Assembly (NCBI RefSeq): GCF_004345265.1
Contig: NZ_SLUM01000020.1
Span: 18,719-82,718, forward strand
DNA length: 64,000 bases
Reading direction: 5' to 3'
DNA from: Allofournierella massiliensis
GTDB lineage: Bacteria > Bacillota > Clostridia > Oscillospirales > Ruminococcaceae
The notes beneath the pieces were generated by a model. It saw only the letters and a list, made by a program, of their open reading frames with translations. It made no database searches and was not told where the DNA came from. A program made the translations under genes and the position numbers. Position 1 is the stretch's first letter, and every line of letters begins with the position of its first letter. Of the stretch, positions 27,757-35,730 are shown piece after piece.

Positions 27757-28446
27757 TTACTTGCCCGACTGGCCGTAGTAGGCCCCCGGGCCGTGCTTGC
27801 GCAGGTAGTGCTTGTTCAGCAGGTAATCGTCCACCGGCTGTGCACCCAGCGCAAGACTGTGGTAGGCCATCATGGCCACCTCTTCCAGAATGATGGCATG
27901 CTCCACCGCATCCGCCGCGTTTTTGCCCCAGGTGAAGGGGCCGTGGCCCTTTACCAGCCCGGCGGGAACGGCTTCATAGTGCTCCGCGCAGGCAGCGGCC
28001 AGCACCAGACCGGTGCTGGTCTCATAATCGCCCTCCACCTGCTCTCTGGTCAGGGCAGGGGCGCAGGGCACCGGGCCGTAAAAGGTGTCGGCATGGGTGG
28101 TGCCCAGCGCCGGGATCTGGCGCCCGGCCTGGGCAAAGACGGTGGCCCACCGGCTGTGGGTGTGCACCACGCCGCCGATGGCCGGGAAGGCCCGGTACAG
28201 CTCCAGATGGGTTTTGGTGTCGGAGGAGGGGCGCAGCTCGCCCTCCACCACGCTGCCGTCCGCAAGGCTCACAATCACCATGTCCTCCGGGCGCATTTTG
28301 TCGTAGTCCACGCCGGAGGGTTTGATGGCAAACACGCCCGCATCCCGGTCCACCTGGCTGGCATTGCCCCAGGTGGCAAGGCAGAGGTTGGCTTTGGGCA
28401 GGGCCAGATTGGCGGCCCATACCGCCTGCTTCAGTGCTTCGTACAT
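27757..28446 (-). CDS. araD: L-ribulose-5-phosphate 4-epimerase (AraD family)
   Basis: AraD interconverts L-ribulose 5-phosphate and D-xylulose 5-phosphate by retro-aldol cleavage at a Zn site. The 229-residue protein keeps the family motifs: TWGNAS, IKPSGVDY, VVHTHSRWATVFAQAG, TTHADTFYG, GHGPFTWGKNA, HAIILEEVAMM and the C-terminal YLLNKHYLRKHG.GAYYGQ. No araA or araB is near. Its place directly after a KdsC-like phosphatase and an aldolase suggests a biosynthetic role supplying a pentulose for a surface sugar. Confidence 0.88.
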   Translation of the reverse strand: MYEALKQAVWAANLALPKANLCLATWGNASQVDRDAGVFAIKPSGVDYDKMRPEDMVIVSLADGSVVEGELRPSSDTKTHLELYRAFPAIGGVVHTHSRWATVFAQAGRQIPALGTTHADTFYGPVPCAPALTREQVEGDYETSTGLVLAAACAEHYEAVPAGLVKGHGPFTWGKNAADAVEHAIILEEVAMMAYHSLALGAQPVDDYLLNKHYLRKHGPGAYYGQSGK

Positions 28447-28450
28447 GGGC

Positions 28451-28966
28451 TCACACCCCCGCGCCGAAGGCGGCGTTCACGGCCTGCTCAAAACAGCCCG
28501 CGTCCTTCAAAAGCTTCTCCACCGCGCCGCGCACCGCGCCCTCGCCGCCCTTCTGGGGGCAGACGTAGTGGGCAATGGCCTTTACCTCGGCGGCAGCGTC
28601 GGCAGGGCAGGCCACAAAACCGCACAGCTTCATGGCCGCCATGTCGTTCCAGTCGTCGCCCACATAGGCCACCTCTTCCCGGGCAAGGCCCTGTTCGGCC
28701 AGAAAGGCGGCAAGATACTCGGCCTTCTTTTTGCAGTTCTGCACGCAGTAGTCCAGATGCAGCTCTTCGGCCCGGCGGCGTACCGGTTCACTTTCCCGGC
28801 CGGTGAGGATCATCACCTTGATGCCGGCGGTGCGGGCGATCACAAGGCCCGCGCCGTCCTTCACGGTAAATTTTTTGGTTTCGTTGCCGGTGGAATCCAG
28901 ATACAGCCCCCCGTCGGTGAGGGTGCCGTCCACGTCCAGCACAAGCAGTTTGGTCTGCATGGGCAT
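28451..28966 (-). CDS. KdsC-like HAD phosphatase for a 3-deoxy-ulosonate phosphate
   Basis: This is a 171-residue C0-type HAD hydrolase (no cap domain). The nucleophile motif is DVDGTLTDGG with Asp11 and Asp13. KKFTVKDGAGLVIARTAGI, ILTGRESEPVRRRAEEL, YVGDDWNDMAAM and PADAAAEVKAIAHYV follow. All are characteristic of KdsC and of the phosphatase domain of neuraminate pathways. It would dephosphorylate the sugar acid before CMP activation. It overlaps nothing but begins 1 base after the aldolase stop. A second ATG at 28960 is an equal start candidate. Confidence 0.83.
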   Translation of the reverse strand: MPMQTKLLVLDVDGTLTDGGLYLDSTGNETKKFTVKDGAGLVIARTAGIKVMILTGRESEPVRRRAEELHLDYCVQNCKKKAEYLAAFLAEQGLAREEVAYVGDDWNDMAAMKLCGFVACPADAAAEVKAIAHYVCPQKGGEGAVRGAVEKLLKDAGCFEQAVNAAFGAGV

Positions 28967-28967
28967 G

Positions 28968-30518
28968 TTACTCCTTTTCGTAGTAGCTGGGGGTTACGAA
29001 CTCTACGCGCAGCGCCTGAGCCCGGATGGCCTCGGCCATGGCGTGGTTGTAGTCCGCGCCCCGCAGGGTGTGGTTCTTCATGCGGGGGTCGCAGTAGTTG
29101 TCGTCCCCGGGGCCGTAGCCGTCCGCGCCGGCGATGGATACCTCCTCCACGCCCAGCGCTGCCAGCAGATGCAGCAGCATGATCAGGCTGTTGGAGCCCT
29201 TGTCGAAGGCGCCGGCCAGACTGTTGTAGTCCAGCCGGTAGTCCGCTTCGCCCTGCAGGTTGCTGGTGGCAATCACCGCGCAGGGGCAGCCTTCCAGCTT
29301 TTCAAACCGCTTGCCGTTGGTGAAGAAGGCGAAATCCGCCTTGTAATGCTCCGGCACAAAGTTGGCGCTGATGACCACCGGGTTGTTTTCGGCGATATAG
29401 GCCTCGATGGCCTGCCGGTGGGTGTCCAGCGTCTGACCGGGGGCCAGCGCCAGAATCTTCCGGCCGGCCAGCAGCTCTTTCAGCTTTGCCCGGTCGGCGG
29501 CATCGTCCAGCGCGCTGCCCTTGTACTGGGCATACAGCTCGTCCGCGTAGGCGGCGTCGAAGGCGGTCTTTTTCTCCGGGGCGATGCGGCTCAGGATGTG
29601 GTTGATGTCCCGGTTGGACAGATCGCCCTTGCCCAGCAGATGCTCGGCGTAGTTGCGGTGCAGGTTGTACCGGGCAGACAGGAAGTAGGGCGGAGAATAG
29701 CCCCAGGGCTCCTTCTCCCGAATGGGCATGATCTGGTCCTGAATGGCGTCCAGCATGCAGTCGATGTCGTACTGCTTGCCGAAGTTCAGGTTCAGGTAGT
29801 CAGCGATCAGCTCGATGCACAGGTTGCCAGGGGTGCGGCCCATGCCCAGAAGGCTTGCGTCCACGATCACGTCCCGGTTCAGGTGCTTGTTCACAAAGCT
29901 CTGGGCCAGGCTGGAGCTCAGGGCCATGTTCTCATGCAGGTGCAGGCCAAGAGTGATGTCCTTGGCCAGATTGTTGTGTACCAGGCTCACGATCCGGTCC
30001 AGATCCTGCTGGCGCATGCTGCCGAAGGTATCCACGATGGAGAAGGCGTAGGGATGGATCTTGTTCACCTGCTCCACCAGCCAGAGCACGCCCGCGTCGG
30101 AGTAGCCCATGATGTTGATGGGGTTGCAGCTGATCTTGTAGCCCTTGTCCTGGGCTTTTTGGCAGAAGGCAAGGCCCTCCTCGATGTCGTAGTCGTGGAA
30201 GGTCACCCGAATCAGGTCGATGCCGGTGCCGTCCCAGGGCTCCAGCTTGTCGATGTCGTAGAAGTTGTGCAGGGCCATGCCGCTGAACATCACGTTTTTC
30301 CGGTCGGCGGGCAGAATCTTCTTCAGTTCGGCCACCGTGTTCCAGCGGGTGCAGTCCGGGTCGTAGTCCACGTTGCGCAGAAAGCCCACCTCCACGATGT
30401 CGGTGCCCGCCTTCACCAGGCTGCGCACAATGTCGCGGATGTTTTCGTAGCCGAAGCGCCAGTCGTTGATGTACCCGCCGTCACGCAGGGTGCAGTCCAG
30501 AAGTTTCAGGTTGTACAT
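28968..30518 (-). CDS. DRE-TIM metallo-aldolase domain protein with C-terminal extension
   Basis: This is a 516-residue protein. Residues 1 to about 290 are an HMGL-like / 4-hydroxy-2-oxovalerate aldolase barrel. LLDCTLRDGGYIN is the DRE-TIM signature, GLHLHENMALS carries the metal His pair, and LGMGRTPGNL follows. Residues about 340-516 form a Rossmann-like region (ILALAPGQTLDTHRQAIEAY, AGADGYGPGDD) reminiscent of DUF115/MAF-type domains; this match is tentative. The likely reaction joins pyruvate and an aldose to a 2-keto-3-deoxy acid. The AAAGGAG site is 7 bases from the ATG. It lies between the KdsB- and KdsC-like genes. Confidence 0.75.
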   Translation of the reverse strand: MYNLKLLDCTLRDGGYINDWRFGYENIRDIVRSLVKAGTDIVEVGFLRNVDYDPDCTRWNTVAELKKILPADRKNVMFSGMALHNFYDIDKLEPWDGTGIDLIRVTFHDYDIEEGLAFCQKAQDKGYKISCNPINIMGYSDAGVLWLVEQVNKIHPYAFSIVDTFGSMRQQDLDRIVSLVHNNLAKDITLGLHLHENMALSSSLAQSFVNKHLNRDVIVDASLLGMGRTPGNLCIELIADYLNLNFGKQYDIDCMLDAIQDQIMPIREKEPWGYSPPYFLSARYNLHRNYAEHLLGKGDLSNRDINHILSRIAPEKKTAFDAAYADELYAQYKGSALDDAADRAKLKELLAGRKILALAPGQTLDTHRQAIEAYIAENNPVVISANFVPEHYKADFAFFTNGKRFEKLEGCPCAVIATSNLQGEADYRLDYNSLAGAFDKGSNSLIMLLHLLAALGVEEVSIAGADGYGPGDDNYCDPRMKNHTLRGADYNHAMAEAIRAQALRVEFVTPSYYEKE

Positions 30519-30544
30519 AGAGCAGCTCCTTTCCCGGCATTCAT

Positions 30545-31276
30545 TCAGTTGCCGCGCTGTTTCAGGATCTCACATACGATGTCCACGTCTTTTGGGGTGT
30601 CCACCGAAACCGTCTTGTAGGGGGAGACCACCGCGTGCACCGTGTGGCCGTTTTCGATGAAGCGCATCAGGTCGTTTTCCTCGGCTTTTTCCAGCGCGCT
30701 CTTGGGGGTGGCAGCATAGAAATCCAGCGCCTTTTTGCTGAACAGCTGAATGCCGGTGATTTTTTCGTATTCAAAATCCGCCGTTCCCTTGGGGTAGGGG
30801 ATGGGGCTGCGGGAGATCAGCAGAATCTCCCGGCGGGCATTGCAGGCCACCTTCTGGTTGGAGAAGTCGATCACATCTGCCGGGTGGTCCATGATGTTGG
30901 TCACACCCGCCACATAGTAGGGGTCTTCGGGCAGGCTGTCCGGCAGGATCAGATCAAAGGCCCGGGCGTCGATCAGCGGCTCGTCGCCCATGATCTGCAG
31001 ATACAGATCCGCGTCCAGCATGCAGCTCACCTCGTGGATGCGGGCGGTGGGGGTGTCGTGGTCGGCACGGGTCATGAGAGCGGGCATCTCGTACTGGCGG
31101 CAGACCTCCATGATCCGCTCGTCGTCGGTGGCAATCACCAGATCGTCCAGCTTTTCGCATTTTTTTGCTGCCTGATAGACCCACCAGATCATGGGTTTGC
31201 CCAGAATGTCGGCCAGGGGCTTGCCGGGCAGCCGGCTGGACTGGTACCGGGCGGGGATCACGCCGATGATTTTCAT
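30545..31276 (-). CDS. KdsB-like cytidylyltransferase (CMP-3-deoxy-ulosonate synthetase)
   Basis: This 243-residue protein activates a 2-keto-3-deoxy sugar acid with CTP. It opens GVIPARYQSSRLPGKPLADI, the KdsB glycine/arginine loop. LYLQIMGDEPLID corresponds to the family metal-site motif and SVDTPKDVDIV is the C-terminal motif. The ATG at 31276 has AGGAGG 8 bases upstream; the frame extends 36 codons further but lacks support there. The true substrate may be Kdo or a related acid. A Kdo synthetase-like gene without LPS genes in a Firmicute is notable. Confidence 0.85.
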   Translation of the reverse strand: MKIIGVIPARYQSSRLPGKPLADILGKPMIWWVYQAAKKCEKLDDLVIATDDERIMEVCRQYEMPALMTRADHDTPTARIHEVSCMLDADLYLQIMGDEPLIDARAFDLILPDSLPEDPYYVAGVTNIMDHPADVIDFSNQKVACNARREILLISRSPIPYPKGTADFEYEKITGIQLFSKKALDFYAATPKSALEKAEENDLMRFIENGHTVHAVVSPYKTVSVDTPKDVDIVCEILKQRGN

Positions 31277-31357
31277 AGGAACAACCTCCTTGCGGGCCCG
31301 CAATAAAAACGATGAAGCGGGCCGCCTGATTTCATAGTAAAGCCTTGGTATGAACAA

Positions 31358-31386
31358 ATTATGAGCGCACGGCGCTCTTTTCACAA
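31358..31386 (-). promoter_or_regulatory. Possible internal promoter for the CMP-sugar module
   Basis: On the minus strand TTGTGA (complement 31381-31386) and CATAAT (complement 31358-31363) are 17 bases apart, 82 bases before the KdsB-like start. The spacer contains a GAGCGC/GCGCTC hairpin. Confidence 0.45.
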
Positions 31387-31394
31387 AAAAAGGC

Positions 31395-32390
31395 TCAGCG
31401 GAGCAGGGCCAGCGCCTCGCTGAGGCTCAGCTCCAGCTTTTCGTCCGCCACTTCCAGCGCCTTTAATACGGTGGATTCCACCGTCACGGCTTTTTTGAAC
31501 CGGAAGGGCAGCGCGAAGTTCAGCACCTCGCTGGGCATGGTGCGCTCCAGAATGACCGCGTCCGGGAACAGCGTGGAGTAATCGAAGGTATCCCGGGGAT
31601 GGGTCTTGAGAAAGAGCGGCCCGTCGGAGCAGTGGGCCTTTACCACGGCGGCGAACATCTTTTTCTGGGTCTCGCTGTCCAAAAGACCGTCCGGCACAAA
31701 GTCCCGGGGCAGAAACAGCACCGCGCCCTCGGCCTTTTCCGGCAGAGGCCGGGTCAGGAATACCTGACGAATCAGGGCCTTCTGGTCGGCGGTCAGCCGG
31801 TGGAACCGATCCGACTTGGAATCCTCCCGCAGCTTTTCGGGGAACAGGCCGGTTTTTGCAGCGCACTCAGTCTCCACCGCGGTGACCCGTTTGTAATCGC
31901 CCCAGTAAAGATAGCCATAGCAGAATTTCTGCCGCAGCCTGAAGTGGGGCAGCTTTCGTTGTTCGTCAATGATGGGGTGCTCCGGGCGGCAGGTGCTGGC
32001 CATGGTATCCTCACAGAGGATGTAAGGCGCTTTCAGATCCTGCAGATACCGGCCCAGAACGCTCCAGTCGTTGTGAATGTAAATGGCGTTGTAATCCTGC
32101 GGGCGGATGGAAAAGCCGTAATATTTTTCCACATTGCGGCGGCCCATCACCCGCTGAAGCAGCAGCGTGCGCAGAAAACCCTGCTGAATGGCATTGCCGC
32201 AGGCAAGTTCGTCAAAAACCCGTACACAGCGGAACAGGCCGGTGGCGGAAAGCCGCCCGGCCAGTTCTTCGGTGTTTGGGATGACACTGCTCAAAATAAG
32301 CTCCGGGGGCACAGCGTCCTCCATGGCCCGGACCATGTCCACCAGCACCTGATAGGCGGTGTGGCAGATGTATAAATTGGGGCGCTCCAT
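31395..32390 (-). CDS. Sialyltransferase-like glycosyltransferase (GT52/polysialyltransferase type)
   Basis: This 331-residue protein starts LYICHTAYQVLVDMVRAM, a beginning seen in GT52 and polysialyltransferase families. It carries the three motifs of bacterial sialyltransferases in order: Glu127-Asp128 (LCEDT), the HP motif at His264-Pro265 (LKTHPRD) and the Ser/Thr motif at 306-307 (VESTVLKA). Such enzymes use CMP-activated acidic sugars. The KdsB-like gene immediately downstream would supply that donor. Its ATG directly follows the Wzt stop (TAAATG). The exact donor is inferred. Confidence 0.72.
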   Translation of the reverse strand: MERPNLYICHTAYQVLVDMVRAMEDAVPPELILSSVIPNTEELAGRLSATGLFRCVRVFDELACGNAIQQGFLRTLLLQRVMGRRNVEKYYGFSIRPQDYNAIYIHNDWSVLGRYLQDLKAPYILCEDTMASTCRPEHPIIDEQRKLPHFRLRQKFCYGYLYWGDYKRVTAVETECAAKTGLFPEKLREDSKSDRFHRLTADQKALIRQVFLTRPLPEKAEGAVLFLPRDFVPDGLLDSETQKKMFAAVVKAHCSDGPLFLKTHPRDTFDYSTLFPDAVILERTMPSEVLNFALPFRFKKAVTVESTVLKALEVADEKLELSLSEALALLR

Positions 32391-33692
32391 TTACAGCACC
32401 TCGCTGGACTCGACGGTCACCGGCGGGAAGTGGATGTGGCCCCAGCCGCTGGACCACTCCGGCAGGGTGCGGTCCATGTTGGTGATCTCGAAGGCAAATT
32501 CCTGGGCGGGCTTGTCCAGGCAGGCGGCGTTGGCCAGCTCCCGCTCGAACACGTCCAGATAGAAGAAATACTGGCCCTCGCTGAAGATGGAGGTGTCCAC
32601 CGTGAACACGGTGGAGTAGCGCTGGCCCGGCCTGGCCTCGCCCAAAGTGATGGGATGGGTGATGCCGATGGGCGTGGAATCCCGGTAATGGAAGTTCAGT
32701 TTCATGTTCACCGCGTCGAAGTGCTGCATGACCTGCCAGTCGATGCGGATGCGCAAAGGCTCGCCGGCGGCAAACACGCTGCTTTCCTTGTCCAGAAAGG
32801 TCAGCCGCTCCACCCGCAGCCGCTTGCCGGCGCTGGTGTTCATGCGGCCGATCTCGCGCAGGTCATAGTCCACCACGTTCACGTCGGTGGTGTCCATATA
32901 AACGGCAATGGCGTCGTCCACGTTGCCGTCGAAGATCACCTTGCCCTTGTCCAGCACCACGCAGCGGGTGCACAGCTGGCGGATGGTGCTCATGTTGTGG
33001 CTCACATACAGAACGGTGCGGCCCTCCTGGCCCGCCACGTCGCTCATCTTGCCCAGGCACTTCTGCTGGAACTTCATGTCGCCCACGGCCAGAACCTCGT
33101 CCATGACCATGATCTCACTGTCCAGATGGGCGGCCACCGCGAAGGCCAGCTTCACGAACATGCCGCTGGAATACCGCTTCACCGGGGTGTCGATGAAATC
33201 GCCGCACTCGGAAAATTCGATGATCTGATCCAGCTTGGAATCCACCTCGGCCTTGGTCATGCCCAGAATGGCGCCGTTCATGTAGATGTTTTCCCGGCCG
33301 GTCATCTCCTGATTGAAGCCGGTGCCCACCTCCAGCATGCTGGCGATGCGGCCCTTGATTTTGATCTCGCCCTCGGTGGGGGCGGTGATGCGGCTGAGCA
33401 GCTTGAGCAGGGTGGATTTGCCCGCGCCGTTGCGGCCGATGATGCCCAGCGCCTCGCCCTTGTAAACGGTCAGATCCACCCCGTTCAGGGCCATGAAGGT
33501 CTGGCCGAACAGGCGGGTGTCGGTGCCGATGGGCAGGTTGGGATCCTCCTTGCCGCGGATGCGGGCCCACCAGCTTTGCAGATCGGCGGTGAGGGTGCCG
33601 CCGCCGATCTGGCCCAGCTTATACTGTTTCTTTACGCCGGATACCTGAATGACAGGCTCTTTGCTGTGTACCGGCTCGCTGTGATTGGACAT
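32391..33692 (-). CDS. wzt: ABC polysaccharide exporter ATPase with C-terminal carbohydrate-binding domain (Wzt-like)
   Basis: The nucleotide-binding domain of this 433-residue protein has Walker A GRNGAGKS at 86-93, the signature YSSGMFVKLA near 179 and MVMDEVLAVGD as Walker B. From about residue 290 a beta-sandwich Wzt-type domain follows, which in characterised systems recognises the finished glycan. The family includes TagH and KpsT. It pairs with the permease encoded just upstream. Start: AGGAGG 9 bases before the ATG. Confidence 0.9.
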   Translation of the reverse strand: MSNHSEPVHSKEPVIQVSGVKKQYKLGQIGGGTLTADLQSWWARIRGKEDPNLPIGTDTRLFGQTFMALNGVDLTVYKGEALGIIGRNGAGKSTLLKLLSRITAPTEGEIKIKGRIASMLEVGTGFNQEMTGRENIYMNGAILGMTKAEVDSKLDQIIEFSECGDFIDTPVKRYSSGMFVKLAFAVAAHLDSEIMVMDEVLAVGDMKFQQKCLGKMSDVAGQEGRTVLYVSHNMSTIRQLCTRCVVLDKGKVIFDGNVDDAIAVYMDTTDVNVVDYDLREIGRMNTSAGKRLRVERLTFLDKESSVFAAGEPLRIRIDWQVMQHFDAVNMKLNFHYRDSTPIGITHPITLGEARPGQRYSTVFTVDTSIFSEGQYFFYLDVFERELANAACLDKPAQEFAFEITNMDRTLPEWSSGWGHIHFPPVTVESSEVL

Positions 33693-33708
33693 GGCAAAAA
33701 TCCTCCTG

Positions 33709-34578
33709 TTACACGGTATCCATAAAGGTCTTTTCGATGCGGCTGAACAGCACCACGCCGATGACCAGCAGCACGGCAGTCACCGCAAGGCTGTACCACA
33801 GGCCGGATACGCTCACGCTGCCGCAGCCCAGCAGGGCCATGCGGAACACCTGCACCGGTGCGGTCATGGGGTTCAGGTTTACGATGGTGCTCAGCAGCGG
33901 CTGCTCGGTCAGGCTGGTGGTGGAGTACACCACGGGGGTGGCGTACATCCACAGCTGCACGCCGAAGGTCACGGCGATGGCCAGATCCCGGTATTTGGTG
34001 GTCAGGCTGGAAACGATGATGCCCACCGCCAGACCCAGCAGCATCACCTGAATGATGCACACCGGCAGATAAACCACCCAGCCGGTCATGGTCAGGGCGC
34101 CGAAGGTTTCCTGATTAAAGAAGAAAATGACCCAGAACACCAGGAACATGGCAAACTGAATGAAAAAGTTGATCGCCGCGGTGAGCACCTGAGACAGGGG
34201 GATGGTCAGGCGGGGGAAATACACCTTGCCGAACATGCCCGCATTTGCCACAAAGGTGTTGGCGGTGTTGTTGATGCAGGCGGCAAACATGGTCCACAGG
34301 GTGTTGCCCGCCATGATGAACAGAAAGCTGGGCGCGCCCTCGGTGGGCAGCCCGGCGATGCCGCCGAAGATCACGTTAAACAGGATGGTGGTGATCAGCG
34401 GATTCAGCAGAATCCACAGCGGGCCCAGAATGGTCTGCTTGTAGATCACCGCGAAGTTGCGCTTGGTGAACAGGGTCACCAGATCCCGGTAATGCCAGAG
34501 TTCTTTCAGATCAATGTCGAACCAGCCGGTGCGGGGTTTCACAACGGTGGTCCACTGCTGTTCGTTGGGCTTGGCCAT
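33709..34578 (-). CDS. wzm: ABC-2 type polysaccharide export permease (Wzm/TagG-like)
   Basis: This 289-residue protein has a cytoplasmic N-terminus containing WHYRDLVTLFTKRNFAVIYKQ, the conserved amphipathic segment of Wzm/TagG permeases. About six membrane helices follow. LGPLWILLNPLI and the loop YRDLAIAVTFGVQLWMYATPVVY are family hallmarks. With Wzt it exports a lipid-linked glycan from the cytoplasm. A clear promoter precedes it, so the exporter can be expressed apart from the glycosyltransferases upstream. Confidence 0.9.
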   Translation of the reverse strand: MAKPNEQQWTTVVKPRTGWFDIDLKELWHYRDLVTLFTKRNFAVIYKQTILGPLWILLNPLITTILFNVIFGGIAGLPTEGAPSFLFIMAGNTLWTMFAACINNTANTFVANAGMFGKVYFPRLTIPLSQVLTAAINFFIQFAMFLVFWVIFFFNQETFGALTMTGWVVYLPVCIIQVMLLGLAVGIIVSSLTTKYRDLAIAVTFGVQLWMYATPVVYSTTSLTEQPLLSTIVNLNPMTAPVQVFRMALLGCGSVSVSGLWYSLAVTAVLLVIGVVLFSRIEKTFMDTV

Positions 34579-34598
34579 CAGCGTATTTCCCTTTCTAT

Positions 34599-34622
34599 TG
34601 CGTAATCAGATGCGTAATCAGA
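34599..34622. repeat. Two tandem copies of a 12-bp sequence in the wzm leader
   Basis: TGCGTAATCAGA occurs at 34599-34610 and 34611-34622, between the promoter and the ribosome binding site of wzm. It may be a regulator or small-RNA target, or a slippage product. Confidence 0.8.
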
Positions 34623-34649
34623 CAAGAAAAAGCGATAAAATATCATGTC

Positions 34650-34678
34650 ATTATACCATGCCATGGCAAAAAAATCAA
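34650..34678 (-). promoter_or_regulatory. Promoter of the wzm-wzt unit
   Basis: On the minus strand TATAAT (complement 34650-34655) lies 17 bases after TTGATT (complement 34673-34678). The -35 overlaps the stop codon of the preceding GT2 gene. Confidence 0.72.
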
Positions 34679-35730
34679 AAACGGGCCGGGCGGCTGAACC
34701 GCTGGCCAATGGCCTCCAGCTTGCCGTACAGATCCGGCCTGTTTTCCCGCAGCTTCCACAGCCGGGCCACAAGGGCGGGGCTGCGGCGGCGCATGGCCCA
34801 TGCCAGCGGCGAAAAACGGCCCGCAGCCTTCAGCGCGTCGCAGAGGGCGGCGGTTTCGGGCCAGCTCAATACGGCCCGGGCCCGGGCTTTCCGGTCGGCT
34901 TTGCCGCCTTCGCCCCGGGCAAGGGTATCCTGCACGCCGTCCGCAATGGTGCATACCCAGCTGTGGCGGATGGCGGTCAGGTCGGCGGCGGGGCAGTGGA
35001 ATGCCTGCTCGCAGTCCGCCGTAAGGCGGCCGAACAGCCGCATCCACAAATCGCAGAAATCCGGCCGGTAGCGCTGGGTCAGGCTGTTTTCGTTTTCTGC
35101 CGTTTCGTAAAAGGTCTGGGGCTCACGCAGCTTGAAAAAACCCGCGCCGTCCAAGGAGAAAAAGGCCCTGCAGTAGGCAAGGCAGAACAGAAGATCCTCG
35201 CCCAGCGAATACTCCGGGTCAAAGCGCAGGGCGGCAGCTTCGATCTGCTGGCGGTCAAACAGCTTGTTCCAGGGCATGGAAAGGCAGCAGTCCAGATACA
35301 TCCAGCCGGTCTTTTCCACTCCAAAAGCCTCGCCCTCGCAGCAGGCGGTCTGGGGCAGAGCCTCCGGCTGGCAGGCAAAGGGCCAGACCACCAGCCGGTC
35401 CGGGTTTGCCTGCTGCGCGGCCAGCGCGCTTTCCAGCGCATGGGGGGCCAGGGCGTCGTCCGCGTCCACGAACACCACCCAGCGCCCGGCGGCAGCGGCA
35501 AGGCCCGCGTTGCGGGCGGTGGAAACGCCGCCGTTTTTCTGGTGGATCACCCGGACCCGCTCATCCGCCAGCGCAAGAGCGTCGCACAGGCCGCCGCTGC
35601 CGTCGGCGGAGCCGTCGTCCACCAGAATCAGCTCCAGTCGGCTGTGGCTCTGGGTCAGGATGCTTTTGGCGCAGCGGGGCAGGGTGGCCAGCGCGTTATA
35701 CACCGGCACGATCACGCTGATCAGGTCCAT
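34675..35730 (-). CDS. GT2 family glycosyltransferase
   Basis: This is a 351-residue GT-A enzyme. DLISVIVPVYNALATLPRCA, LILVDDGSADGSGGLCD, RVIHQKNGGVSTARNAGL and VVFVDADDAL form the donor site. The remaining residues are a variable helical acceptor domain. The GGAGG at 35740-35744 is too close to the first ATG (35739) and fits the second at 35730. The coding region overlaps the end of the fusion gene upstream by 35 bases. It closes the run of nine glycosyltransferase genes. Confidence 0.86.
   Translation of the reverse strand: MDLISVIVPVYNALATLPRCAKSILTQSHSRLELILVDDGSADGSGGLCDALALADERVRVIHQKNGGVSTARNAGLAAAAGRWVVFVDADDALAPHALESALAAQQANPDRLVVWPFACQPEALPQTACCEGEAFGVEKTGWMYLDCCLSMPWNKLFDRQQIEAAALRFDPEYSLGEDLLFCLAYCRAFFSLDGAGFFKLREPQTFYETAENENSLTQRYRPDFCDLWMRLFGRLTADCEQAFHCPAADLTAIRHSWVCTIADGVQDTLARGEGGKADRKARARAVLSWPETAALCDALKAAGRFSPLAWAMRRRSPALVARLWKLRENRPDLYGKLEAIGQRFSRPARF

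Noticed and set aside
25535..27778. Open frame of 747 codons on the plus strand opposite the DUF2142 gene
   Set aside because: The product is Gln/Gly/His-rich without membrane or domain pattern; the minus strand carries the DUF2142 signature and a start signal.
30545..31276. KdsB-like gene as evidence for lipopolysaccharide and a Gram-negative host
   Set aside because: No lpx, waa or outer-membrane genes are present, and the core genes (IreB, LCP, TrmFO, YqeK, CD1247-type) indicate a Firmicute.
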